In this document: positions 50,221 through 58,794 of the stretch, piece after piece
Numbering within the stretch: the first letter of the stretch is position 1
Layout: the number at the start of each line of letters is the position of its first letter
NCBI GenBank assembly: GCA_050184415.1
Contig: JBFXAJ010000001.1
Span: forward strand, 153,118 to 217,117
Length of the DNA stretch: 64,000 bases
Reading direction: 5' to 3'
From: JADLGL01 sp050184415
GTDB lineage: Bacteria; Pseudomonadota; Alphaproteobacteria; Rhizobiales; Kaistiaceae
Made by a program: the position numbers and the translations under genes
Notes under the pieces: model-generated
Databases searched by the model: none
The model's input: the letters and a program-made list of their open reading frames with translations, nothing else
Told to the model about the DNA's origin: nothing

Positions 50221-50871
50221 ATGACCGATCTCGGCGAAATCGATCCGCCTTCGGCCTTCAAGGGCCATCCCGCGAAGCGGATGATGATTCTCGATGCGGC
50301 TGCGCGGGTGTTTGCCCGCGACGGCTTCGCCGGCGCGAGCATCGACATGATCGCGTCGGAAGCGGGGGTGTCGCGGCAGACCGTCTACAACCATGTCGGC
50401 GACAAGGAGAATCTGTTTGCAGCGGTGGTGGAGGACGCGACTGAACGCGCCAATGCCGGCCTTTTCGCGACGCTGGCGACGTTCCCCGACCGGCCGCAGG
50501 ACCTCGCGGCCGAGCTGACGGCATTCGCGCGCCGGCTCACCGGCGACTGTCTCTGCAACCGCCGCTCGGCAGAGCTGCAGAAGCTCGTCGAGAATGAAGG
50601 GCAGCGCTATCCGGAGCTGTTCCGGACCTGGCGGGAGCGGGGGCCGGGCAGGGTCACCGCGGCGCTGGCCGCGCGGCTCGCGCGCCTCGCCCATGACCGG
50701 CTGCTCGAGATCGACGATGCCGACCTCGCCGCGCGCCAGTTCGTGGCGCTGGTCACGATGGACCTCGACGATTGCAGCCATCTCGGCGCCACACCAACGC
50801 GCGCCGAGGTCGACGCGGCGGCGGCGGCGGGCGTGAAGACCTTCCTCCGCGCCTATGGGGCGAAGGGGTAG
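50221..50871 (+). CDS. TetR/AcrR family transcriptional regulator
   Basis: A 216-residue repressor-type protein. The helix-turn-helix region covers about residues 20-65 (M-M-I-L-D-A-A-A-R-V-F-A-R-D-G-F, then V-S-R-Q-T-V-Y-N-H-V-G-D-K-E-N-L-F), and the C-terminal domain resembles the AefR/TetR_C group, with a C-L-C-N-R-R segment. It is divergent from the Bcr/CflA-type exporter and has a palindrome upstream, the usual layout for local efflux control. It is convergent with the small exported protein gene, with three bases between stops. Confidence 0.88.
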   Translation: MTDLGEIDPPSAFKGHPAKRMMILDAAARVFARDGFAGASIDMIASEAGVSRQTVYNHVGDKENLFAAVVEDATERANAGLFATLATFPDRPQDLAAELTAFARRLTGDCLCNRRSAELQKLVENEGQRYPELFRTWRERGPGRVTAALAARLARLAHDRLLEIDDADLAARQFVALVTMDLDDCSHLGATPTRAEVDAAAAAGVKTFLRAYGAKG

Positions 50872-50874
50872 GCG

Positions 50875-51357
50875 CTAGTCGCGAAGCTCCATCAGCACGG
50901 CCCGGAACGAGCCGTAGAGGCTGTGCTCGAAATCGTCGATCACCCACCGGTCGTCCTCGCGCGACAGATGGAAGACGATGGTCGTGACCTCGCCTATGAC
51001 TTCCGGCGGCGCGCCCTCGAGGCACCACTGGCTGCCGAAGCTGACAGTTACCGTCGCCGTGGTCTGGGTGATGACGCCTTCGTCAGCCGTGAGGCCGGAC
51101 AGCGCGCAATATTCCTGATGGCCAGTGATCGGGTCGCCATCGAGGAGCGGCTCGTTGCGCTCCTCCATCAGCCGCATGATCTCGTTATAGGCGTCGGCGA
51201 AATCCTCGGAGTAGAGGCGCTCGAGGGCTTCTTCGGAGAAAGGGTCGGCGCTGAAGTCCATCGCGACGTACGCGATCTCGAGCCGCAGCACTTCCTTGAC
51301 GACTTCGATCGGCGATGCCCCCATCAGGATCGACGCCGCCAGGATGATCTCGTTCAT
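50875..51357 (-). CDS. Hypothetical exported protein
   Basis: A 160-residue protein. Residues 1-15 (M-N-E-I-I-L-A-A-S-I-L-M-G-A-S) form a short hydrophobic start that may be a weak signal sequence. The rest is an acidic alpha/beta domain with two cysteines and a C-terminal W-V-I-D-D-F-E segment, vaguely like DUF3828-type proteins; I do not claim the family. The ATG at 51357 has GGGGAG at good spacing and is preferred over an upstream start that would overlap the tmRNA promoter region. Confidence 0.55.
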   Translation of the reverse strand: MNEIILAASILMGASPIEVVKEVLRLEIAYVAMDFSADPFSEEALERLYSEDFADAYNEIMRLMEERNEPLLDGDPITGHQEYCALSGLTADEGVITQTTATVTVSFGSQWCLEGAPPEVIGEVTTIVFHLSREDDRWVIDDFEHSLYGSFRAVLMELRD

Positions 51358-51498
51358 GTGCCGCTCCCCGGATTCTGAGGACGCCCTTGTACCCTGCCGC
51401 CGTGACGGGAGCGATAGCCACCGCATCGGACTCGAAATGCGGGCAAAACGAGCGCCGTTTGCCTTTTCAGACCGGGGTCCAGTGCCTATATTCGTGGA

Positions 51499-51780
51499 GC
51501 CGGCTTCGGCCGGCTATGGCGATAAACGGCCATCGTAATAAGCCATTCGGACCCGGGGGCAGTACCCGGCGCCTCCACCCAAGCCCATCCCGCCGGAAGG
51601 TGGGCTTCGGCGGGGGCGATACAGGATCGACGAGGGTGTAAAGGGTGGGCTTTTGCCCGGCATGGTTCCGCCGTTATCGGGCCAAACTCATAGTTGCCAA
51701 TGACAACAACTATGCCGGAGCCCGCATCGCCGCGTAATGCGGTTATGTGACTCCACTCTAAAAGCCCTTAGCGGTTCGCA
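51499..51780 (+). ncRNA. ssrA: tmRNA, circularly permuted two-piece type
   Basis: The gene order is acceptor piece then coding piece, as in Alphaproteobacteria. The T-arm (stem 51553-51557 with 51565-51569, loop of 7) is followed by the 3' acceptor strand CGCCTCC (51570-51576). After a processed linker with its own hairpin (AAGCCCA 51581-51587 with 51601-51607), the 5' acceptor strand GGGGGCG (51612-51618) pairs with it over 7 bp with one G-U. GGATCGACG, typical of tmRNA 5' regions, follows. The tag frame starts at GCC 51696 and reads A-N-D-N-N-Y-A-G-A-R-I-A-A with TAA at 51735-51737. A TATATT -10 candidate is at 51487-51492. Outer ends are estimates. tmRNA rescues stalled ribosomes and tags the product for ClpXP. 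Confidence 0.9.
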
Positions 51781-51881
51781 TCGTTAAGGCGGGGTTCGGG
51801 AGCACCTGGCAACAGAAGCTCCCACTGATTTCCTGGCGGCGCTTGCGATGGCCCAGCGTCGCCGACCAGCCGACGGACTCG

Positions 51882-52424
51882 ATGGCCGAAGACCTGATCC
51901 GCTACGACATCCTCGCCCAGGACGCGCTGCGTGGCGTTCTCAGGAAGGTCCTCTCCGAGGTGGCCAAGGCCGGCCTGCCGGGCGACCACCATTTCTACAT
52001 CACCTTCGCCACCAAGGCGCCGGGCGTGCGGATCTCGAGCCGCCTCCTCAACCAGTATCCCGGCGACATGACGATCGTCCTCCAGCACCAGTTCTGGGAC
52101 CTCGCCGTCACCGAGCATGCCCTCGAGGTCGGCCTCTCGTTCAACGGCATTCCGGAGCGGCTGCTGATTCCGTTCAGCGCACTCAAGGCCTTCGTCGACC
52201 CCTCAGTGCAATTCTCCCTCCAGTTCGAGCCGGCGCAGGTGGCGGCCGAGGAGGAGGCGCCCGAGCCGACGGCCGTCGAGGCTTCGAAGAAGGGCGATGT
52301 CGCGCCGAGCCCGCTGGCGGTGCGTGCGAAGCCCTCCAAGGAAGCGACGCCCCCCGCCGAAGCCGAGCGGCCGGCCGGCGACGCGCAGGTCGTGAGCCTC
52401 GACGCTTTCCGCAAGAAGAGCTGA
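51882..52424 (+). CDS. sspB: ClpXP adaptor SspB (alphaproteobacterial type)
   Basis: A 180-residue adaptor that delivers ssrA-tagged proteins to ClpXP. The N-terminal domain follows the Caulobacter SspB pattern: Y-D-I-L-A-Q-D-A-L-R-G-V, then H-H-F-Y-I-T-F-A-T-K-A-P-G-V, Y-P-G-D-M-T-I-V-L-Q-H-Q-F-W-D-L, and D-P-S-V-Q-F-S-L-Q-F. A flexible charged linker leads to the C-terminal V-V-S-L-D-A-F-R-K-K, the likely ClpX-docking peptide. The ATG at 51882 fits the family N terminus. It lies directly downstream of ssrA, the source of the tags it recognises. fumC follows. Confidence 0.94.
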   Translation: MAEDLIRYDILAQDALRGVLRKVLSEVAKAGLPGDHHFYITFATKAPGVRISSRLLNQYPGDMTIVLQHQFWDLAVTEHALEVGLSFNGIPERLLIPFSALKAFVDPSVQFSLQFEPAQVAAEEEAPEPTAVEASKKGDVAPSPLAVRAKPSKEATPPAEAERPAGDAQVVSLDAFRKKS

Positions 52425-52533
52425 CGGTCCGGCCCGGCCGGTCGGGGGTCGGGCGCTTCGCCGTCGCGCCTTGAGCGCGCAGTCTCCGGGCGTGCTATTC
52501 GCCTGCGGCAAGCACCCGCTCACGGCAGACGCG

Positions 52534-53922
52534 ATGAACACCCGCACCGAGACCGATACATTCGGCCCCATCGAGGTTCCGGCCGATCGCTATTGGGGCG
52601 CGCAGACCCAGCGGTCCCTCCTCAACTTCAAGATCGGCTGGGAGCGCCAGCCGGTCGCCATCGTTCGGGCGCTCGGGATCGTCAAGCGGGCCGCCGCGGA
52701 GGTGAACCGGGACCTCGGCCTGATCGACGCCACCGTGGCGGCCGCCATCGTCGCCGCCGCCGAGGAGGTGGCCGCCGGCAAGCTCGACGGGCATTTCCCG
52801 TTGGTGGTCTGGCAGACCGGGTCGGGGACCCAGTCCAACATGAACGCCAACGAGGTCATCGCCAACCGCGCGATCGAGCTCCTTGGCGGCGTGATCGGCT
52901 CGAAGTCGCCGGTCCACCCGAACGACCACGTTAATCTCAGCCAGTCGTCGAACGACACCTATCCGACGGCGATGCACATCGCGGCGGTGCTCGAGATCGT
53001 CCACCGGCTGCTGCCGGCGCTTCGCCATCTCGGGGCGATCCTGGAGGCGAAGGCGGAGGCGTGGGCCGGGATCGTGAAGATCGGGCGCACCCACATGCAG
53101 GACGCGACGCCGCTCACGCTCGGGCAGGAGTTCGGCGGCTATGCGCACCAGATCGCGGCCGGCGTCGCGCGCGTCGACGTCGCCCTCGCCGGGCTTCTGG
53201 AGCTGGCGCAGGGCGGCACGGCGGTCGGCACCGGTCTCAACGCACCGCGCGGCTTCGCCGAGAAGATCGCCGAGCGCATTGCCGTCCTGACGTCGCTGCC
53301 GTTCCGAAGCGCGCCGAACAAGTTCGAAGCGCTCGCCGCGCACGACGCCCTCGTCTTCGTCCATGGCGCGCTCGCGACGGTCGCCACCTCGCTGTTCAAG
53401 ATGGCGAACGACATCCGGCTCCTCGGATCGGGTCCGCGCTCCGGCTTTGGCGAATTGCTGCTGCCGGAAAACGAGCCGGGCTCGTCGATCATGCCGGGCA
53501 AGGTGAACCCCACGCAGTGCGAGGCCCTGACCCAGGTCTGCATCCAGGTGTTCGGCAACAACGCCGCCATGACCTTCGCCGGCAGCCAGGGCCATCTCCA
53601 GCTCAACGTCTACAACCCGCTGATGGCCTACAATGTCCTGCAGTCGGTGCAGCTCCTGAGCGACGCCGTGATGTCCTTCGCGGACAATTGCGTCGCCGGC
53701 ATCGAGCCGCGGCGCGAGGTCATAGCGGCGCATCTCGAGCGGTCGCTGATGCTCGTGACGGCGCTGGCGCCGAAGATCGGCTACGACGCGGCCGCGAAGA
53801 TCGCCAAGGCCGCACACAGGAACGGCACGACATTGCGGGCCGAGGCGTTGGCGAGCGGTCTCGTCAGCGAGACGGAGTTCGATGCGCTGGTGCGCCCGGA
53901 GCGGATGATCGGGCCTGACTGA
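52534..53922 (+). CDS. fumC: Class II fumarate hydratase FumC
   Basis: A 462-residue iron-independent fumarase of the TCA cycle, interconverting fumarate and malate. The N terminus T-E-T-D-T-F-G-P-I-E-V-P is typical; T-G-S-G-T-Q-S-N-M-N-A-N-E-V, S-S-N-D-T-Y-P-T-A-M-H-I and the fumarase/aspartase signature G-S-S-I-M-P-G-K-V-N-P with the mobile catalytic serine loop are intact. The ATG at 52534 gives the standard N terminus. In many Alphaproteobacteria fumC is followed directly by DUF4169 and an RHH gene; here ccdAB lies between. Confidence 0.96.
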   Translation: MNTRTETDTFGPIEVPADRYWGAQTQRSLLNFKIGWERQPVAIVRALGIVKRAAAEVNRDLGLIDATVAAAIVAAAEEVAAGKLDGHFPLVVWQTGSGTQSNMNANEVIANRAIELLGGVIGSKSPVHPNDHVNLSQSSNDTYPTAMHIAAVLEIVHRLLPALRHLGAILEAKAEAWAGIVKIGRTHMQDATPLTLGQEFGGYAHQIAAGVARVDVALAGLLELAQGGTAVGTGLNAPRGFAEKIAERIAVLTSLPFRSAPNKFEALAAHDALVFVHGALATVATSLFKMANDIRLLGSGPRSGFGELLLPENEPGSSIMPGKVNPTQCEALTQVCIQVFGNNAAMTFAGSQGHLQLNVYNPLMAYNVLQSVQLLSDAVMSFADNCVAGIEPRREVIAAHLERSLMLVTALAPKIGYDAAAKIAKAAHRNGTTLRAEALASGLVSETEFDALVRPERMIGPD

Positions 53923-53942
53923 GGTTGCGGCGCACGGATATT

Positions 53943-53974
53943 TGCGCATAATGTGTGCGCATTGATCTTGCGCA
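53943..53974 (+). promoter_or_regulatory. Three TGCGCA palindromes at 13-bp spacing, candidate CcdA operator
   Basis: TGCGCA occurs at 53943, 53956 and 53969, exactly 13 bp apart, ending just before the ccdA ribosome binding site (GGAGG at 53976-53980). CcdA-type antitoxins repress their own operons by ribbon-helix-helix binding to repeated short sites. That these are the sites is inference. Confidence 0.7.
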
Positions 53975-53985
53975 TGGAGGCAGCA

Positions 53986-54210
53986 ATGGGCACCCGCAGG
54001 GCCGTGAACCTTTCGATGAGCGTCGACCTGCTCGACCGGGCCAAGGCGCTCAACATCAACCTGTCGCAGGCTCTCGAGCCGCATTTGCGCGAGCTTGTCC
54101 GCGAGGCCGAGGCGGCCGCCTGGAGGCGCGACAACCGCGAATCGATCGAGGCGTTCAACCGCTACATCGAGGAGAATGGCGTCTTCGGCGAGGAATGGAG
54201 GAGCTGGTAG
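53986..54210 (+). CDS. ccdA: CcdA-type antitoxin
   Basis: A 74-residue antitoxin. The N-terminal ribbon-helix-helix DNA-binding part (R-R-A-V-N-L-S-M-S-V-D-L-L-D-R-A-K-A-L-N-I-N-L-S) precedes a charged C-terminal arm (W-R-R-D-N-R-E-S-I-E-A-F-N-R-Y-I-E-E-N-G), which in CcdA wraps and neutralises CcdB. The ATG at 53986 has GGAGG five bases upstream and is preferred over an ATG at 53953 that lies within the operator repeats. The toxin gene begins five bases after its stop, so the pair is an operon. Confidence 0.9.
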   Translation: MGTRRAVNLSMSVDLLDRAKALNINLSQALEPHLRELVREAEAAAWRRDNRESIEAFNRYIEENGVFGEEWRSW

Positions 54211-54214
54211 CTAG

Positions 54215-54523
54215 GTGAAGCAGTTCGATGTCTTCGCCAATCCAAGCCCCCGGACCAAGGCGCGCGCGCCCTTCATCATGGTGCTGCCGGACAACCGGTT
54301 CGCCGATCATGCGGTGACGGTCGTCGTACCCCTCGTTCGCAAGCTGCCCAGTCCGGTTCCGCGGCTGAACCTTGAGTTCGTCCTGAACGGGGAGACGTTA
54401 TTCCTGTCCCCGCTCGAGCTGGCCAACATCCAACGCTCGGAGCTTCGCCAACCGGTCGACAATCTGTCGGGCGAGAGGGACGCTATCGTCAGAGCGCTGG
54501 ACCTCCTCTTCACGGGTATCTAG
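54215..54523 (+). CDS. ccdB: CcdB-type toxin
   Basis: A 102-residue toxin of the CcdB/MazF fold. The start K-Q-F-D-V-F-A-N-P and the middle V-T-V-V-V-P-L-V-R segment fit CcdB. The C terminus ends in Gly-Ile, as in the gyrase-poisoning W-G-I tail of F-plasmid CcdB, though the Trp position is Thr here. Known CcdB proteins trap DNA gyrase subunit A. The start is GTG at 54215. Whether the altered tail still poisons gyrase is open. It ends 11 bases before the DUF4169 gene. Confidence 0.88.
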   Translation: MKQFDVFANPSPRTKARAPFIMVLPDNRFADHAVTVVVPLVRKLPSPVPRLNLEFVLNGETLFLSPLELANIQRSELRQPVDNLSGERDAIVRALDLLFTGI

Positions 54524-54534
54524 GTCGCCCTCTC

Positions 54535-54714
54535 ATGGCCGAGATCGTGAACCTGCGCCGCGCCCGCAAGGACAAGGCCCGCGCCGAGAAGGAGCGGAAG
54601 GCCGAGGCTAATCGCGTGGCGTTCGGCCGGACGAAGGCGGAGAAGGCTGCGTCCGAAGCCGAGAAGGCAGCCGTCAGCCGCCGCCTCGACGGCCATCGCC
54701 GCGACGAGACCTGA
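54535..54714 (+). CDS. DUF4169 family protein
   Basis: A 59-residue highly charged protein, almost entirely helical: M-A-E-I-V-N-L-R-R-A-R-K at the start, an Arg/Lys/Glu/Ala-rich middle with A-F-G-R-T-K-A-E-K, and L-D-G-H-R-R at the end. This matches DUF4169, a small alphaproteobacterial family normally found between fumC and an RHH-domain gene. Function is unknown. It overlaps the next gene by one base (TGATG), so the two are coupled. Confidence 0.85.
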   Translation: MAEIVNLRRARKDKARAEKERKAEANRVAFGRTKAEKAASEAEKAAVSRRLDGHRRDET

Positions 54715-54929
54715 TGGCCAAGCGTTCGCTCGCGATCGCCGGGCACCGGACCAGCATCTCGGTCGAGGAGCCGTTCTGGGCCGGTCTCAATGAGATGGCG
54801 GAGGCGCGAGGCGTCAGCCTCGCCGCGATCGTGGCCGAGATCGACCGGTCGCGGAGCGCCGGCACGAACCTGTCGTCGGCCGTCCGGCTGAGCGTCCTCG
54901 CCTGGTACCGCGACCGCACTCCGCGCTAG
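54714..54929 (+). CDS. Ribbon-helix-helix domain protein
   Basis: A 71-residue protein of the RHH_4 type: S-I-A-G-H-R-T-S-I-S-V-E-E-P-F-W in the strand region, then two helices with S-L-A-A-I-V-A-E-I-D. It is probably DNA-binding and dimeric. The family is conserved next to DUF4169 and fumC in Alphaproteobacteria, but no target is known. Its stop overlaps the stop of the convergent AsmA-like gene. Confidence 0.82.
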   Translation: MAKRSLAIAGHRTSISVEEPFWAGLNEMAEARGVSLAAIVAEIDRSRSAGTNLSSAVRLSVLAWYRDRTPR

Positions 54930-57900
54930 GGCGCTGGCAGCAGCGGAGGAATGACGAGAGGTGCTGCGGCCGGTGCCGGAGCCGGGGTTGGTGCTGCCCG
55001 CTCCGGTGCCGGAGCGATCGGCGCCGGCGCAACGGGTTCGGGAACGACTGGTTCGGGCGCAGGCGCCACGGGCTCGGGAACGGCTGCGGCCGCGGGCGCG
55101 GCGAGCCGGTCGGCCTCGGCCCGGCGGATGAGGCGGAGGAAGAATTCCTGCTCGAGGACCTGGCGGTCGAGGCGGTCGCGCTCCTCGGCCTGGAGGTAGC
55201 GGAGGTACGGCGTCAGGCCGGCGATGCTGATGGTGCGCGCCGGCGCCGTCAGCGGGCCGCGGAAGTTGATCCCGACGCTGGGCCGGGGCGCGGCTCCCGC
55301 GGCGGGGTCGAGCAGCGAGGCAAGCTCCCAGGTGCTGTCGACCGCGAGGAGGTTGAGGTCGACCAGCGTCTGCATCGAGATCGTGGTCGTCGTGCCGTCG
55401 ACGATGAGACGCTGCGCGCTGATGTAGCCGCCGAACACGTCCAGCGGCGCGGTGAGCTCGGCGAAGGCGAAGCGGCCGCCATCGAGCAGCGTGGTGAACC
55501 GGTCGCGGAGCGCGATGTCGCCGATATCGGGATTCTCGCCGATGAGGTCGAGTGCCTGGCCGAACGCGGCTTCGTTGAGGAACGCAAACGCTCCATCGCG
55601 GATCGAGATCGTGAGGTCGCCGCCGAGCGACGCGATCAACCCGGCGGGTGATCGGCCGCTCGCGGTCAGCCCCGCATTGAGGTCGAGGCGCCCCTCCGCG
55701 ACCGGCTGCCCATCCCGCCGCCAGACGAGCGCGGAGAGATCGACGCCGGACATCGTCAGCCGTCCCTCGAGGAGCGCCTGCCCGCTGGCGAGCGAGACGG
55801 AGGCCGTCCCGGTCACTTGGCCGCCTGCCAGCGTCGCCGATCGGAGATCGATCGTCCCACCGTCGGGCCGGAGCGCGAGGCCGATATCGGCATCGACGAG
55901 GTCGACTTCGGGCGCCATGGCGACGCGGGCGGCGCGGAGGTCGACGTCCGCGCGGACGTCGCCGAAGACTGGGCCGGAGAAGGCCGTCGTGCTCCAGGGC
56001 ATTTCGGGATCCCCGGTCGGCGTTGGGTCAATGCCGAGCGGCAGCGCCATCAGCCAGCCGAGGTCGAGCGTGCCGATGTTGAGCGTGCCGGAGACGGCAA
56101 GCCCGTCGGCGTCGGCAAAGACGAGCCGGCCGTCGATGCCCTGCGCGGCGATCGAGGAGGCGTTGGGGAGCATCTCGACGGTGAACCCGTCCGCATCTGC
56201 GACGACCGACGTGCGGAGCACGGCCGACACCGGGGCCTGCCCGGCCGCGAGGTTGATGCCGACCAGCCGGACGCCGGTGACGAAGTCGTCCGCTGTGATG
56301 TTGAGCGGCCCCTCGAAACTGAGTGTGCCGCCGTTGTTCCGCAGGCTGCCGCCGGAGCTGATGGAGAGCGGGCCGAGGGTGCCGCCGAGGACGTTGATGG
56401 TGAGGCCCGTGTCCGGTACGCCCCGCGCCACCAGCGAGAGGTCCGCGGGACCCACGTCGCCGACGTCACCGATGGCGAGTCCGGCTTGGCGGAGGAGCGC
56501 CGCGGCGTCCGGGTTGTCGAGGTCGAGGGAGAGTTCGGCTTCGGCGTCGGCCCAGGCGCCGAAGGCGCCGGCAAAGGCGGCGCGGGCGGTGACCTCCGTG
56601 CCGGCAGCGGTCCCGTCCACCTGAAGCTCGGCCCCGCCGAGCTGCCCAAGCGGGTTGGCGTTGATGGTGAGGTCGAGCGGGACGAGAAGGTCGGCGGCCT
56701 CGGCGAGCCAGGCGACCGTGCCGTCCTCGGGCCACAGCTTCGTCGCCAGCGCGACGACGCCGTCGAGCCGGTCCGCCGTGAGCGTGCCCTCGAGGGCGAC
56801 GCGGGTGGCGTCGTCGAGCGAAACGCGGCCGCTTGCGACGTTGATGGCGGCGCCGTCGAGATCGGCGATGGCGAGCCGTTCGACGGCAAGTTCGCGGTCC
56901 GCGATCGCGATGTCGAAGCCCACCCCCGCCATCGTGACGTCGCCCCAGCGGAGGGCCGCGGCATCGAGCGCAACGTCGTAGCGCGGGGCCGCGGCGGCAG
57001 GGGCCGGTGCCTCCGCCGCAGGATTCGCGGCGGCGAAGACGTCGTAGAGGGCGATGAGCTGGTCGACGTCGAACGTCTCCGCCTCGACGGCGGCGTCGAT
57101 GACCGCTGCGCCGTCCTCGGTCGCCCACGCGAGACGGCCGCTGGCGTGCGACAGACCGATGGTGAGATCGAGTGCGTCGAGCGCGATCCGGTCCGGCACC
57201 ACCGACCCCGTCGCGGTGATGGCGAACGGGCGGAGCGTCGCCGATCGCCGCGCCGTGCCCGACCACCATGACGCCAGAGCGTCGGGCTGTTCCGATTCGA
57301 GCGTGACCCGGCCCGCGAATTCGAACGCCTCGCCGGGAACGAGCGTCCCCTCGGCCGTCAACTGCGACGCGCCGGGGAGCCGGACGCTGAGCGAGGGAAT
57401 CTCCCAGCGTCCGTCGGCCGACCTGATCTCGGCGGTGAAGTCCTGGAGTGCGGCGTCGGCCATGATGACGGACGGGATCGAGATGCTGATGCGCCCCGGG
57501 ATCGCCGTCGCCGGCGCGGTGCGGATCATCGTCATGAGGTCGCGTCCGGCGTCCGCCGCGCCGACAGCCTCGGCCGGTCCGGCGCCGGCCAGCGTGTTGA
57601 GGTCGATCTGCGGGGTTCCGATCGTTGCGACGAACTCCGGTCGGGAACCGAAGGTGAGCGACGCGTTTCCGGTCAGCGCCAGCGTGTCGAGGCCGAAGGT
57701 GAACGCGTCGAGCGCGAGGCTGCGGCCGTCGAGCCGGAAGCTGCCGGAAACGTTCCAGGCGCGGCCGAGCGTCTCGGTGCCGTCCGCTGCGATCCCCGCG
57801 ATCGCCAGCTTCTCGAAGCGAAGGTTGCCGCTATAGACGAGTCCGTTGTCGCCGGGAGCGACGGTGCCGCCGAGCGTCAGCGTGCCGGCCAGCTCGAGCG

Positions 57901-58618
57901 AGGCCGGGATGAGCTGGACGTTGAGGCGGAACGAGCCGTCGCCGGCGACGCGGCCCGTCGACAGATTGAAGGTCACCGGCGTGCCCGCACCGCAGACGCT
58001 GGCCGCGACGCAGACGAGGCTGCCATCGACGCGCCATGGGCCTATCAGCGACGGAGCCTCGAGGAGATTGGTGTTGATGTCGACGAGCTCGAAGGCGGCG
58101 CCGGTGCGGGCGTCCTGGAACCGGATGACGCCGTTGGTGATGGTGATGTCGTTCAAGGAGACGCGGTCGTCGTCCACCATTGGGGCGAAGGCCGCGCCGA
58201 CGAGCTGGGCCCGTCCGGAATCGTCGATCACGAGATCGATCTCGGGCCGCTCGATCGTCATTTCGGTGATGGCGATCTCGCCGGACAGGAACGGGAGCAG
58301 CTCCATGCGGATCGCGACCCGCTCCACCGTCGCGAGCGGGCGCCCTTCGGCCTCGCCGATGGTCACGTTGTCGAAGGTCAACGAGGGCGTCGGCAGGAGG
58401 CGCAGCTCCGCGTCGCCGAGGATGTGGACCTCCTGGCCGAGGATCTCCGACGCCTGGCGCTCGAAGGTGGGCTTGAAGCCGTTCCAGTCGATCAGGAACG
58501 GGCCGACCACCGCCGCCGTCAGGAGGAGGACGATCAAGCCGCCGAAGATCAGATAGAACCTGTTCAGCCCTGGTCTCCCCGATAGTCCCGCGGGGCATCG
58601 ACCCGAGCCCGGCGACAA
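54926..58618 (-). CDS. AsmA family protein
   Basis: A 1230-residue envelope protein. One N-terminal transmembrane helix (about residues 19-43) anchors a very long beta-rich periplasmic region. AsmA homology is clear in the first 150 residues (F-L-I-D-W-N-G-F-K-P-T-F-E-R, then L-R-L-L-P-T-P-S-L-T-F-D-N-V) and in the C-terminal AsmA_2-like part. It ends in a Pro/Ala/Glu/Val-rich tail of about 60 residues. AsmA-like proteins are thought to move phospholipids to the outer membrane. The start is uncertain: TTG at 58618 opens the frame, but a CTG at 58567, with GGGGAG seven bases upstream, would give the natural N terminus N-R-F-Y-L-I-F-G-G. It is divergent from uvrD. Confidence 0.88.
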   Translation of the reverse strand: MSPGSGRCPAGLSGRPGLNRFYLIFGGLIVLLLTAAVVGPFLIDWNGFKPTFERQASEILGQEVHILGDAELRLLPTPSLTFDNVTIGEAEGRPLATVERVAIRMELLPFLSGEIAITEMTIERPEIDLVIDDSGRAQLVGAAFAPMVDDDRVSLNDITITNGVIRFQDARTGAAFELVDINTNLLEAPSLIGPWRVDGSLVCVAASVCGAGTPVTFNLSTGRVAGDGSFRLNVQLIPASLELAGTLTLGGTVAPGDNGLVYSGNLRFEKLAIAGIAADGTETLGRAWNVSGSFRLDGRSLALDAFTFGLDTLALTGNASLTFGSRPEFVATIGTPQIDLNTLAGAGPAEAVGAADAGRDLMTMIRTAPATAIPGRISISIPSVIMADAALQDFTAEIRSADGRWEIPSLSVRLPGASQLTAEGTLVPGEAFEFAGRVTLESEQPDALASWWSGTARRSATLRPFAITATGSVVPDRIALDALDLTIGLSHASGRLAWATEDGAAVIDAAVEAETFDVDQLIALYDVFAAANPAAEAPAPAAAAPRYDVALDAAALRWGDVTMAGVGFDIAIADRELAVERLAIADLDGAAINVASGRVSLDDATRVALEGTLTADRLDGVVALATKLWPEDGTVAWLAEAADLLVPLDLTINANPLGQLGGAELQVDGTAAGTEVTARAAFAGAFGAWADAEAELSLDLDNPDAAALLRQAGLAIGDVGDVGPADLSLVARGVPDTGLTINVLGGTLGPLSISSGGSLRNNGGTLSFEGPLNITADDFVTGVRLVGINLAAGQAPVSAVLRTSVVADADGFTVEMLPNASSIAAQGIDGRLVFADADGLAVSGTLNIGTLDLGWLMALPLGIDPTPTGDPEMPWSTTAFSGPVFGDVRADVDLRAARVAMAPEVDLVDADIGLALRPDGGTIDLRSATLAGGQVTGTASVSLASGQALLEGRLTMSGVDLSALVWRRDGQPVAEGRLDLNAGLTASGRSPAGLIASLGGDLTISIRDGAFAFLNEAAFGQALDLIGENPDIGDIALRDRFTTLLDGGRFAFAELTAPLDVFGGYISAQRLIVDGTTTTISMQTLVDLNLLAVDSTWELASLLDPAAGAAPRPSVGINFRGPLTAPARTISIAGLTPYLRYLQAEERDRLDRQVLEQEFFLRLIRRAEADRLAAPAAAAVPEPVAPAPEPVVPEPVAPAPIAPAPERAAPTPAPAPAAAPLVIPPLLPAP

Positions 58619-58794
58619 CCCTGCGGTGGCGGACTCAACCTTGCAAGGGAAGATGTGCGGCAGATGGCGGCGGTGTACACCTCCGCCGGTGCGCTCCGCG
58701 CTTCCCCTTTCGCGGCCTTCAAGTCGCCCTCGCGCGGCCCCATCTGTTGCTATAGTGTTCCCATGCCGGATTCGATCCGAAATCGGAAGTTTGT

